This document shows positions 12,101 to 23,108 of a DNA stretch of 64,000 nt, piece after piece. This DNA comes from Pezizomycotina sp. ARF18 (lineage: Eukaryota; Ascomycota). The notes under the pieces were generated by a model. That model did no database searches. It saw only the letters and a program-made list of their open reading frames with translations, and was not told the origin of the DNA. The stretch spans positions 41,457 to 105,456 of the forward strand of contig AZLU01000010.1 of NCBI GenBank assembly GCA_002224055.1, written 5' to 3'. Made by a program: the position numbers and the translations under genes. Numbering within the stretch: position 1 is the stretch's first letter; every line of letters begins with the position of its first letter.

Positions 12101-13214
12101 TGTACAAGCTGAATTTTTAAGTAATATGCATCATATACCTTTGAAGTTATTTAATCCATTATACTGTACTCTCACTACTTGTATACTTGCCGCTTTGGCC
12201 TGACGGTCTTTAAATATATATCGAAAATTTTTTCGTGGATCAGAAAGTACCAATATGGTAGTCGGAAATACCGATCGATACCCACATTCAATAAATGCAT
12301 GGAAATATACTAGTATATGTTTAATTTCTTCCGTATTTAATCATTTTGAGCCATTATATATCTCATAGTGTGATTTATTATATATTATAATATATAACCC
12401 AGCGCTCGAAAATTGAGGATACTGAAGCACTCACTATGAGTTTAAACCCTTCCAAATCGTATTTGCTTGCAAAAAGGATTCTATTAACCATGAAGAGTGT
12501 GATATACAATATGCAAACATGTCTGCCCTTTAGATATGAAGACATCAGCTAGCTGTGACTGCGTATCACACTAATAATGCTAATGGCGGGAGGAATAGCG
12601 AAGTTGTTTGTTGAAGGTTCAAGGCTAAATGCTATCGCCAGATACGGAGACATCGCGGGTATGTATTTGCACATGGCGGATCAAGGAGATACGCCAACAC
12701 TCACAATACCTAAAACAATAACAGGAAACGTGCCCATTCATAAAAAAAACCGAGAAATTACATTTCCTTCGCTAATTATGATGGGCTTGCGATACCTTAT
12801 TGCGTTTTTCCTTTTCTTTTTTTTTAAGCGAAGTTATCGTGAGCGGTATGAAGTTATTATACTTCACATGAAATCCACAAAATACGCGTTTAATGACGAT
12901 GAAGAAGTTATCAGGGTTCGCATCCAACAACATCCTTACTCTATATTTAATTCTCTAATTCATTAATACATTACTTCTAAAATCATCTACTTTTGTGGAC
13001 CTAACGACTATGCTACATTGAAACTATAGCAGAAAAATTTGTGGAAAAGCTGTGGTAAACGTTATTAGGTAAAATTATCAAATATCCAAGAAAAAATGAA
13101 GATGCAGGTGAGAACTTCAACCTGAGAATCATTACAGCATGAGGCTTCTCTCAGAGCGGAGAATGCGTCAGTGTACGCCGATAGCTTATATCAGATCACC
13201 CGGCGCCTCGAAGT
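9165..13214. other. Long AT-rich intergenic stretch, no supported gene
   Basis: Only frames without recognisable motifs are open: a 223-codon minus frame at 10119-10790 that starts in a poly-C/poly-T tract, short T-rich plus frames at 10736-11339, and a 129-codon plus frame at 12577-12966 with one hydrophobic stretch. The part from 11.4 to 13.1 kb is strongly AT-rich. A C16-T12 tract lies at 10754-10781. I see no RNA gene. Confidence 0.45.
10754..10781 (+). repeat. C16 followed by T12 homopolymer tract
   Basis: Adjacent runs of 16 C and 12 T. They give rise to artefactual low-complexity reading frames on both strands. Confidence 0.9.
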
Positions 13215-15050
13215 CTACGACTGTAGGCCACCGGTTCCCGTTACCATTAACGCTGCCCCGAACTTCAGATATCCTTCTACCATCGGTTTAGGGACTTTGA
13301 GGATGTCTTTGGAGTCTCCGAACACAAATACGCCCATCATCATCATCACAGAATGCTGAAGTATATGACAGTGCAACATATAGACGCCGGGATCGGTAAC
13401 CCTCACCCTAAAAGCCCTCCATCCAGCATCGGCATTAGGCGTTGTCTTCTCTGCGTACTTGTACAGCATAGTCGTGTCTCTGCGAATCGGTTTGCTCTTA
13501 GCCAATAACTTCTCGTTTTCCTCAGCGTTGTACGTTCCGTTTCCGCTTCCGATATCCCAGTAGTGCTCGCCGTGCATATGGTACGGGTGGACGTCTAATC
13601 CACTATTGTCGCTTCCGGTATTTTGAAGGACAATCTCCAGTACTTCTCCGAGCTTAGCGGGGAACGCTCGCGTTTTATTATCGACACCGCCGTTTGCCAT
13701 CGCTCTATCCCAGTCCGGCAAGAACTGTGTAGAGTTCTCGTACAGGGATACCAAATACGGCTTCCTCGGATCAGCGGACTGCTCTCTTCCCAGCCCACAT
13801 TGTTCTGAGTCCATGTCGTATGCGAATTCACGACCTGATGAACATAAATCGTAACGCGCCTAGTAACCTCCTTCGCCGTCGGAAAATGGTTATCCTCCTT
13901 CAGCGGTTCCAACTTATAATCCAAATACGCCCTATCCGTCGGCGGAAGCTTCATCGGCCTCTCCTCCGGAAAATCCGTCGTACTCAGCGGCTTCGACAAT
14001 TCTACCCCTTACAAGAATCCGTCTTGTATTCGATAATCGCATAACCGGTAGTATTCGCCGCCGCAGCTCTCTCCCTCGTTTCCGCCTGCAAGTAAAACTG
14101 CGCCGTCTCTCCTTCGCGAGCTCCTCGCAGCTCTTTGTCTTCAGCAGCGTACTAAACCTCTGACCAGAACCCATCTGTATAAAAGAAACGCTATACGGCT
14201 TCGTGTAATCGCCGTCGGCTTCGATGACGCTGAGTTCTGGGTGCGATTGTATAGCCATAGAAACGAACGAAATAGCCGTCGCACCGATCCAGCGGAGCCG
14301 ATAAGTTTTTCCGGGGTCGACACTGATGATCGCGGGGCCCTTTGAACTTTCGGCTCCGGGGGTGGGAACGTTCGATACGCCTTTACCGTTGATTAGGAGC
14401 GCGTTGGTCTCGCCGCCGAAGACGAAGGGGAGGCTTTGAGACCTTCTTCCATCTTTTCGTCGGTGGCGTTGTACAGGTCGCCGACGAGGATTGTGCGCTC
14501 GTCGTCGTACGTATACGGCGCTTTGCCGTCTTTCTCGTCGATGATGAGACTGCCGCCAGCGGTTATGGCTTGGAAGCCGACGTGGGAGTGGTAAAAGTAC
14601 GTGCCCGCGTGGCCCTTGGGGAAGCGGACCTGGTAGTCGAAGAAATGCCGGGGCGGGATCGGCCACTGGCTGGCCATCGGCGTTCCGTCGGAAAACGGGA
14701 AGGCTGCCTGACTTAAACCGTGCCAATGCTATAAAAGTTAGTGACAGTTACCAAAAGGGACGATAAGGTCTTACCATGGTCAAGTTCTTTCCATCCATAT
14801 CGTTGTAAACGCGAATCCACTTGGTGTGGCCTTCTTTAAATCTGAGCGCAGGACCAGGATGCGTTCCGTTAACAAGCGTCGAGACCCTCTCGGTACCAGC
14901 CAATGCAATCTTCTCGGAGGTGACCCTGAGGATCTCATCTGGCTGGAAGGATCCACCGTGGGTCGTCAGTGTGGGCGAGCCGCAGCCGCACTTGGCCGAC
15001 GACACGGCAGCGAGTGCCAGGTACGTTAACGTTGATGCTAATCGGCGCAT
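13215..15050 (-). CDS. Multicopper oxidase, ascorbate-oxidase/ferroxidase-like (AA1)
   Basis: Secreted copper oxidase that couples one-electron oxidation of a substrate to reduction of oxygen to water. Signal peptide MRRLASTLTYLALAAVSSA. A 46-nt intron (14729-14774, branch CTAAC) falls just before the first copper motif, giving M|HWHG. Further copper ligands are YFYHSHVG, HPYHMHGEHYW and LHCHILQHSVMM, so all four His motifs and the T1 Cys are present. Length is about 595 residues, usual for the family. The CGCGSPTLTTHGGSF start and the HMHGEHYW motif point to the fungal ascorbate-oxidase branch rather than true laccases; the substrate cannot be read from sequence. Three or four one-base losses split the frame (for example an AAGGAGAG site near 14115 and a GGGG site near 14005). 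Reading across them restores family-like sequence, so a functional gene is likely. Confidence 0.88.
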
Positions 15051-16199
15051 GTTTTTTGAGTCGTAGAGATGAGGAAAATCTATCCACAGGTGATGATACG
15101 ATAGGAAGTCAATCCCTTTTTATTTTAACAATCGATTTTAATTCTTTCGCAAATATTAATCTTACGATCCTCTTTCCGGGGGAATCCGAGGAGATAGAAC
15201 CACGAGCGACTAGGGACGAGTAGTTATATTATACCAAGGATCGTAATAACATCATTGCGACGGAAGGAATTTCTCGAAGGATTGCATCTCCTAATGGCTC
15301 ATTCCAACCCAATAGTGGCGCCTATTTTTCTTCGCTGCTATTTTTTAACCAGATCTCCGGTGTCAATCAAGGGTCCATGCGTCAACGTTTGAGATCGAAG
15401 ACAACCTTCCCTAACAGGCTGACTGATCTTCGTGTTCTTCCCAGCGTCATTCTGCAGGCGCTCAGATGTCCAACGTAACGCTCCAACAGCGCTACAAAAT
15501 TTTTCTTGCGCCATGCCTCATGGCAAATATCTTCGATATTCCCTCAAAGTAGCGATAAGCAGCTTGATATGGAGCATAGAGCACCGCGACGGAGCCATGG
15601 CATTCTCCTGCATAGATGTCATTGGGGAAATTAGATCCAGATAGACGATTGGCCCTGAGCCGCAAAAGGACACACCGCCGATCAAGGCACCGAACGTCAT
15701 ATAGAACCATTTTAATAGATCGCAACAGCATTTTGCTTGAAAAAGGCATCCGTTCGCGTGGGAAAAAATGTTAGCTCACAACACATGGCCGACATGGATC
15801 ATGGGAGAATTCCCTTAGGCTACCGATCTAATGAAACCCGCAGAATGATTTGAAAGAAGCAAGCTGGGTCTACTTCATAAAGTCTTTTTTTTTTTCCATT
15901 AGTTCTTGGTTTTCTTGGGTTCGAGCGCATTATACTTGGCTCGGCCTGCCAAATCCCCTAATCAGTCTAACCGATCTATCTCCTGGTCAGCCCTTGTCAA
16001 TTATTGCAATGCGCTCGCATGATAATTAACGTTTTAAAATATGTTCTATTGCAAAGATAAAGGAGGATGGAAATTTTTTTTCCCAATTACACATGACCGT
16101 TCTAGGCTGTAGAGTATGTCGAAAATTTCATCGTATTTCGGTGTCTAGACTTAAAACAGCTCAAAGTCCGCCGTAGCAGCATGATGAGGCTCACTGCTC
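15051..16199. other. Promoter side of the oxidase and unassigned frames
   Basis: Upstream sequence of the multicopper oxidase. Minus-strand open frames at 15492-15749 and 15518-15700 overlap; one has a hydrophobic start (MTFGALIGGVSFCGSGP) but no family could be assigned. They may be fragments of a small gene. Nothing else seen. Confidence 0.35.
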
Positions 16200-16870
16200 T
16201 TATTTAGGATCTATCTCGTTCAATGCATGCTCACGATGCGACCAATCGAAACAAACCCAACTGTTTGGAAGAAATCCAACGGCCGACGGCGAGATCTGAA
16301 TTTCAGAAGGTTCCAAAGTGATCACGCTTAACGTCGAGGCGATACGCCGGAGAAGGCTGTCTCGTTCCTGGATCCAAAGGACTGGTTCCCTCGTGAAGCA
16401 GTGTAATAATCCTTTCCTCACTGCTTCAATCATGATGTTGCGGTTTGTAGTTTTTCCGCTGCCTTGGAATGTGCTATAAATATCAATCTGAGCTGCACCG
16501 TCAGCTTACCAGTGGGGATGTCGACGCAGATAAACGAGAGGCCGGCTTGTAAAGTCCGCCCTGTCGGGGTAAAATCTGGGCCGAAGCGGTGTCTCTGGCG
16601 TGATATAATAGTCTCCGGTAGCCTTTGGTTATGCATATCGATGACTATCCTCCCGGGCAGATATATCCTAGTAATGTTAACTGAAGATCTCGAGGATCCG
16701 GTTTCGATTTGTTCTAGCGGGTAGATCATGCTTATTCCGAGTCAAAGGGTTTGTAGATGTGAATGGTATGTGTAAAATCCGTCTGAAATTAGGAAGTTCA
16801 TGGATCGAAGCTTGCTGAATTAGCCCCTCAGGTGTCGCCCCGACCAGGGTCGAGAGGGATCCGGATGTTG
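16200..16870 (-). CDS. Hypothetical protein, unrecognised
   Basis: I do not recognise this gene. Three minus-frame pieces follow one another with coding-like composition: SGSLSTLVGATPEGLIQQ and ELPNFRRILHIPF (about 16870-16745), then MIYPLEQIETGSSRSS, VNITRIYLPGRIVIDMHNQR and LPETIISRQRHRFGPDFTP (16729-16430), then GLLHCFTREPVLWIQERD and LEPSEIQISPSAVGFLPNSW (16433-16200). Total is about 220 residues without signal peptide or membrane segment. The start is uncertain because upstream DNA passes into the AT-rich tract at 16.9 kb, so the gene may be truncated there. The frame changes fit single-base losses as elsewhere. Confidence 0.35.
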
Positions 16871-17283
16871 TCCGACATTCCGCAAAGGTGGTAGGTGATA
16901 TATCTGGGAAAATAACCGAGCCTATTTTGCTATTCTATGCCCTAAAATGGTAAAATTGTTAAAACGCTACCGTGCTATATTTAGGTATAAATGGGTATCC
17001 TCGTTTAGAATATAAAACCTATTTAGAATGTAAAATATGTAAAATTAAACTATATAGCCTTATAACTCTAAATTTTTATAATTTTAGCTCGTAATTAATA
17101 AAATAATAGAGGACGACGCGTATTATTTTAGTATAATGTGACTAATTAACTTCACTAACTTATAAGCTAACTAACTAATACTATATAATAATACCTGCCT
17201 ACCTGTCTGCCTACCTATATAATAATTAGTTACTAGTTAGTATTATACCTGCGTAACTACATATTTGTGTAGTTAATACTTAA

Positions 17284-17339
17284 TAGTTAGTAGTTAGTAG
17301 TTAGTAGTTAGTAGTTAGTAGTTAGTAGTTAGTAGTTGG
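17284..17339 (+). repeat. Heptamer tandem array (TTAGTAG)n
   Basis: About eight near-perfect copies of TTAGTAG, degrading to TTAATAG at the edges. The unit is not the TTAGGG telomere repeat. Confidence 0.85.
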
Positions 17340-17689
17340 TAGTTAATAGTTAATAGTTAGTAAGTAAGCGTACTTATAATATCGTACTTAAAAAAAATAA
17401 AAAGTTAAGTTTAAAAAAATAAGACTCCTCTATAGTTTTTACTTTAAATCTCTTAGTCATCTATATTATATATAGGAATCTGCGAAGTAAGCCGAGATTC
17501 TAGGTCCGAGGTATAGCGGTATTACCTTATAATACTACCTCCCCCTAGTTTTTAACGAAAACGACCTAATCCTCTATTATTTGGTATTAGGATGCCGCCG
17601 TGGTTCTTTGGTTTTGGTAAGTAGGATCTCTCTGGTTTTATCTCTCTGGTTTTAAAGGTTTTGCTAATATGTTGGTTTAATGCAGGGAC

Positions 17690-17935
17690 ATGACATGGTG
17701 ATATTGGTGGGAGGACACCATGGTGTTGAACCATGGCATGGGAATACCGGTGCTCTCCATAGAGATGTTGAGCCATAGCATGGAGATGTTGGTGGATGGA
17801 CATGGAGATGTTATTAGCTAGCAGATATATATAATATAATAAATAATTATGTTGGTGGATGGAGATGTTGAGCCATGGCATGGGATGTTGTTAGCTAGCA
17901 GATATTTATAAATAATATAATAAATTATATATAAA
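17690..17935 (+). repeat. Imperfect minisatellite around GATGTTGAGCCATGGCATGG
   Basis: The words GATGTTGAGCCAT[GA]GCATGG, GTTGGTGGATGGA and TTAGCTAGCAGATAT recur, the last two spaced about 60-70 bases apart, in at least two long copies and several partial ones. The 109-codon minus frame over this repeat is an artefact of it. Confidence 0.65.
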
Positions 17936-18160
17936 ATAATTCCCAAATCGATGTAAAAATGCAAAATAAAATATAAATAAAATAAACGATATAAAATAAG
18001 CTTAGAATAGTAAAATAACCTTAGGTCTATTTTAAAGTTAAGGGTATATACGAATATATCTAGAACTTTTCCTAATATATCTATACATCGGCTGTAAAGT
18101 AATTCGGCGACGTCTGCATTAAACCATCGAAGTAAGTTCGTAATAGCGAGTTGACGATGG

Positions 18161-20320
18161 TGATGTGGGGTCGCGGTGTTTTCATCAGTGGGGAAAATTT
18201 ACATGTATACATCCTCTATTACCACGAAGAAATAATCAATTGACTGAATTAATTATTTCCCCCCACTTGGCACAAAACAATTCGTCAATAATGTTTCTTC
18301 CCATCTATTCATCCTGCTACAACATTTCTCACCATCGTCATCGTCCTTTTCACGGCCATCGCCATGAATCATCTTCAAGTTCTCAGTTCATCCATATGAT
18401 CCACGAAGGTACTTCGGCTCTTCTTCGTTCTCTCATACCGTGGCTTTGCACTCCTTTGTTTTACACCTGGAAACGGCCTGTTTCGGAGCAGCCACCGCGA
18501 AGCAATTCGCCGCACGGGCGGGCTGGATTACTGGACCTGGCATCATGCAGCTTTTAGCAGAGCGCAAGCCGATTTCGGCTCTTCAATTCAGGTTGGCGAG
18601 GCGGAAGGCGGACACTACCAGAGATGCGCACTGCAAGCTAGCTAGCTACTCTTTAAGGTCAACCCTAGCGACCTTGCAGCTCTCGCAGTTTCGTCGAGTC
18701 AGCATTAGCCTCGCGGACCATAACCACAAAAGGGGATTCGATCGATCGATCATGGCTATCCGCGAGTCAAGGACCCTGACAGCGTCGACCAACTTCTTTT
18801 TCTGCACGACTGCGGCCCCCACTCACATAAGCACACGAGTCCCCAGAGAGCTCCTCTTTTTTGAGCTCGAGAGGGCCGCGCCGGCTTTCTTTGACTCGAT
18901 ATCAATCGCGTATCCCTCAATTGCATACTTGACGAATTAGTCTCATTTGCGTAAATCAATGCCCGTTCAGTCAATTCTTTTCCCGGAGCCGCCTATTTTA
19001 GCGTGGGTCTGCCCTTTTCTGCACTAGCTATTGGGGGTTGGAAACTGCCCAGAATGTCGCTTCCGAATAGGCGCTAATGCAACAGCTCGATGTTATATCA
19101 CCACCGGCAGGCTCGGCAAATTTTCGGAAAATCAATTGACGATTTATCTGGTCACGCCAATAATATCGTCGGCGACCATGACCCACGAGGTTGATAAACT
19201 CGTGGCGCTCAAGTCCCCTCTTTTTACTGAAGGAACGGTTCTGTTCGCATATGAAGCGGGCGAGCTGGAAGGTAGACGTTGGAGGCTTGGTGCCCTTCAG
19301 CCGCAGGAGCTACCATGGCCCCTTTCCCTAGAGATTAAAAATGTGAGACAATCCCATGAAGGTTTTGGAGTTTGGCTAAGCTAACGCGTTTTCCCTTGAA
19401 ACCGGGGCTTCTTTCCGTCCAATAGACCCGCTCTCCGTTGTTGCGATGCTCGAATTACCTTTCGAGCAAACCCCCACCCCTCCAGATATCTTGGGCATCG
19501 GGTGTGCGACTCGAATACTCAAGAGTAGTAGTAGTCTGCTTGTAAGTCTGCTTGTAGCCGCTACTAATCCTATTGAAATTTTTGAACAAGTAGCCGCCAA
19601 AATGTTCTCCTGTTCTAGTTTCAAGGCTCTCACCGAGGAACGAATTTACCGCTATTTGCTTTAGTGGTCGGCATCATAGGTATTTTTGAAAAACACCACA
19701 TGCAGGGCGCGAAAGTGATCGTAACGGTGACCTCAGCATTTCAGCGGTTCAATATTGGTCCGTTTACCGGACTAGTTTCGTGGAGCACGCCAGGCTCAAA
19801 CTTGGGTTCCCTACCCCCGGAAATTCCCCCGGCACTCATACGAAGCTTCTTTTCAACCCCACCGCGTAGGGATCTTGCCTTTCGATATCTTTAGCGTCTT
19901 TTGGAGTTACGGCGGCAGCCCTCTTGCCAAGGCGGCTTTTGTTGGTTGGTAGTTGCTGACACCAACCTCTTCTTAGCCAAGAAGGGGATTCTCCGCCGGG
20001 TCCCCGCTGCAGATTTTATTGGCGGGTTAACCGAATGGTCGGTAACTCTCAGTCACTGACTACTTGCGAAGGGAAGACGAAAACGAAGCAGCTTCATGAG
20101 GACAATCAGTGTTTGTCACACAAGCCAAGGGTCGAAGTACGGTTGCATCCCTCGCTTTCTCAGGAAACCAAACCTGAGGATTATAGCTCAGCCTTGGTTT
20201 CTTGGTAACGGATGTGCAAATGGTCGCGGTGTTTCTTTCAAAGAGTGGAATATATTGATTATTTTGTGTTGGGACCAATTCCTCGGATCTCCCGATGTCG
20301 ATCAGTAGGGCGAGGAAAAA
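18161..20320. other. Non-coding island of balanced base composition
   Basis: GC content is visibly higher than in flanking intergenic DNA, yet no frame shows a fungal gene motif. Open plus frames at 18165-18557, 18440-18940 and 19031-19384 lack introns, domains or convincing partners. The texture (purine-rich blocks, CCCCGGAAATTCCCCC-like words) reminded me of plant-type mitochondrial intergenic DNA. That is impression only. Confidence 0.3.
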
Positions 20321-21073
20321 GAAAGAAAATATAACAATAAGTGGACTCCGTTGTGGAGTAAAAGCAATAACAAACGGATATTAAAGGATAGAGTACCCTG
20401 AAGAAAACGGTGGAGCCTGTTACAAAAGATCAAATCGGATAGGTAAGGGGCTCTATTTTTCAATATATATCCGTCAACGTCTATTAATAAGAGAAGAAGA
20501 TATATACGAGATCGTAGACGCGATACTGATATGTACGATGGATCAAGAAGTAGCGGATTGAAATGATCTCTCTTCGTTGGAACTGCTATTCACCGCGATA
20601 CAATACAGCATTTCAACTCCCTCGACCTCCGAACTATTCCCCACCTACCTGTCAACAACTGCTAAAAAAAGACAATAATAAAAGGAAAGTCTCTACTAAC
20701 TAACACTACGACGAGGCCAAACCCTTTTTAAGTCTCATTTTTGCCACAAGAAAAAGTGGGAAGGTTTAACGCTAGAGGGAAAGCCTCCTTCGTGCCTTCC
20801 TCGTCCATCTCCCTATTTTCTTTTTGACTATTCCTGTTTTCACTTTGTCCTTTTTTTTTCTCATTCTCTTTCCTTCTAAATTTCTCGCTCATTTCGTTCT
20901 CGCTCTTGCACCTTTAATCGTCTCCCCCTCCCCCCCTCCTTATCCCTTATCTGGTCTCTATCGTTTGCCCCTACCTATCGCACACCAGCTTTCGCTTCTC
21001 AACCCGTTGAAAAACTCGTCAAGACATCCGCCTTTCACACCGTCGCCTTTTCACGATCTACACACGGCGACAA
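20321..21073. other. Upstream region of the LaeA-like gene
   Basis: No gene. The last 300 bases before the ATG at 21074 are strongly pyrimidine-rich (CTTTTT, TCCCCC, CTTCT words), typical of promoters and 5' leaders of ascomycete genes. Confidence 0.5.
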
Positions 21074-22711
21074 ATGGATCATCCTATGGAGACCACAACC
21101 AAAACGATGCCCATAACGCCGAGCAATGCTTCAGCGATCGAGGTGGAAAAGACGACGGGTATGCACAATCTAACAAAGCCTTCCTTTCCCTTTGGAACTC
21201 CCACCGCCGTCGGCGTGTTTCTTTCGAGCACGCTGAGAAGCTTTTCTGACTATCGCTCCTTTTGCTCACTCATTTCGTCGCAAGACGAGGACTCAGAAAC
21301 TACCTACAGCGACGACGAGGAATCCAGCTTGCAAACGTTGCCGGGTAGCATCCTCGACTATGGTGAGTCGTGTTTTAACCAGGATCCTTACCCATGACCA
21401 CGCAAGTACAACAACTCGCAGCAGATGCGCAAGAGGGGGTTCGGTGAGAAGTCGCATCTCTTGGGACAAGGTAGACTTTTTTTTTGACGTGTACTAAACT
21501 CTAAATCTTTCTTTTCCAATAAACAGTTTACGAGAACGGAAGACGGTACCATGCGTTCAAAAAAGGAAACTATCCCTATCCCAACGACCAGGTTCGTACA
21601 ACGCCAACACCTCGGAGTAACAAAACCATTATTTACCTTCCATGAAATCGATTCCTGCAGAAAACTGACTTGGCGGCGCTATCCCGAATAATCACATAGA
21701 AAGAGTGCGATAGGCAAGACATCATCGAGCACATGGTACGGACGGCCGTTGGAGGGAAACTGTATCTAGCACCAATCGACAAATCACAAATGCACAACGT
21801 TCTCGACATAGGCTGCGGTACGGGATTGTGGTGCGTACAGTTCGCGGACGAGTGCCCAACGCGCGGATCGTCGGCACGGACCTGAGCCCATCCAGCCGGA
21901 GTGGGTACCCCCGAATGTCCACTTTCAGGTAACTGCATCCGACCTAGCTCGTATTTAACTTTTAAAACTTGACTAACTTTTTTATCTTATTGTTAATGTA
22001 GGTGGATGATTGCGAGGACACATGGTCGTTTCGCGAACAGTTCGACTTCATACGGCTCAGCAACCTATCAGGGTCCTTGAAGAGTTGGGTAAATATTACA
22101 AATCCGGTTATACCCCCCTTGGTGATCATGGGTACTAACACAAAGTTTCTTTTTATCCACCTTCCAACAGCCATGGCTTCTGCAACAAGCATATAAGCAC
22201 TTCGACCGGAGGCTGGATGGAGATTTCAGAGTCCTACTTCAAACTATCCTCGGCAGACGCTCATTAAAAGATGATTCTTCGCTGGCTACGTGGAACAATA
22301 TGCTCATCGAAGCTTCGGAGGAGTTTGGCCGGAGCCTAGCGCCGTACGCGGAGTGGTGCAGCTGTTCGAGAATGCGGGTTTCGACCGGGTTCACCAGCAG
22401 AGGTTGATCCTGCCTTTGAATGCGTGGGCGAAGGATGAAGGGCTGAAGATGCTGGGGAGATATCTGCGGATCGCAATCGAAGAAGGACTCGAAGCGCTAT
22501 CAATGGGTCTGCTGACGAGAGTTAAGGAATGGGCGCCGGAGGAGGTTATGATTCTTTTGGCGAACGTGAAGAAGGATTTGAGGCGAAGAGATATCCACGC
22601 CTATGTGCCATAGTCAGTTTCTTTTCATAGTCCCCTTTCGCAAGTGATGACTTCATCCACGCTAACTTACCTTTCAGCAACATCACGTACGGCCAGAAAC
22701 CGTACTTATGA
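21074..22711 (+). CDS. LaeA-like SAM-dependent methyltransferase
   Basis: Class I methyltransferase of the large fungal LaeA-like family; LaeA itself is a nuclear regulator of secondary metabolism, but most homologues have unknown substrates. Exons: 21074-21362, 21527-21591, 21700-21928, 22002-22089, about 22171-22613, with a probable small last exon ending at the TGA at 22711 (NITYGQKPYL). Motifs: disordered start, DYVYENGRRYHAFKKGNYPY, LYLAPI..HNVLDIGCGTGLW (SAM-binding motif I), IVGTDLSPIQPEWVPPN, VDDCEDTWSFREQFDFI, SLKSW|PWLLQQAYKHF, GGWMEISESYF and DIHAYVP. Intron 3 has a GACTAAC branch site. One-base losses occur at CCC and GG runs (TGCCCAAC, AGCCCATC, GCAGACGCTC). It converges with the gene at 23109. 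Family confident; role in metabolite control unproven. Confidence 0.85.
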
Positions 22712-23108
22712 CCTTGACTTGGTATTTTGCTCTAGTTTCGTTTTCCATGCACGAAAGGTGTACGGCTACCCAGTTCTTATTTCCGTTGTTTTACTGGTGT
22801 TCTGAGCTTTGGCCCTGCAGTCCGAACTCGAAAATGCGTTCTTCTCTAGCACCTCGGTCTAATAGTTACGCACCAGGCGGGCTTTTGCAAGTTCTTTTTC
22901 TTTCCGCTTCATGTACATACGCATTCACGTCTTCCACGGCCGAAGCATTTTTCCTTTTCCGTCTTATTGCTATTTATGGATAGGTCTATCATATACCATT
23001 GGCGCTACTCGCACACGAAGTGAGAGAGAATGAAACTATTACCCAATACGTTGATATTGGGTAGCGATTCCGTCTTAAATATCAAACGCATTTCCCAAAC
23101 ACTTTTTT
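22712..23108. other. Shared 3' region between convergent genes
   Basis: Holds the 3' ends of the methyltransferase (+) and the helical secreted protein (-). T-rich, with no conserved coding content. Confidence 0.5.

Larger units (their letters stand above)
16880..18160. repeat. AT-rich, repeat-bearing tract, possibly RIP-affected
   Basis: Sharp change to AT-rich DNA full of TTAGTA, TATAAT and AATAAAATA words. It includes a heptamer array (17284-17339), a GC-containing patch with an imperfect minisatellite (17690-17935), and a C-rich block at about 17530-17640. Such texture is what repeat-induced point mutation leaves in ascomycete repeats, but no element body, terminal repeat or domain can be identified, so no family is assigned. 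Confidence 0.5.

Noticed and set aside
12577-12966. 129-codon plus-strand open frame with a hydrophobic stretch
   Set aside because: AT-rich surroundings, poly-Phe from a T run, no motif and no partner exons.
16880-18160. LTR-type or DNA-transposon copy
   Set aside because: AT-rich repeat texture is suggestive, but no terminal repeats, target duplications or domains can be seen, so no element is named.
18165-18940. Two overlapping plus-strand open frames of 130 and 166 codons
   Set aside because: No domain, no splice signals, and composition unlike the window's real genes.
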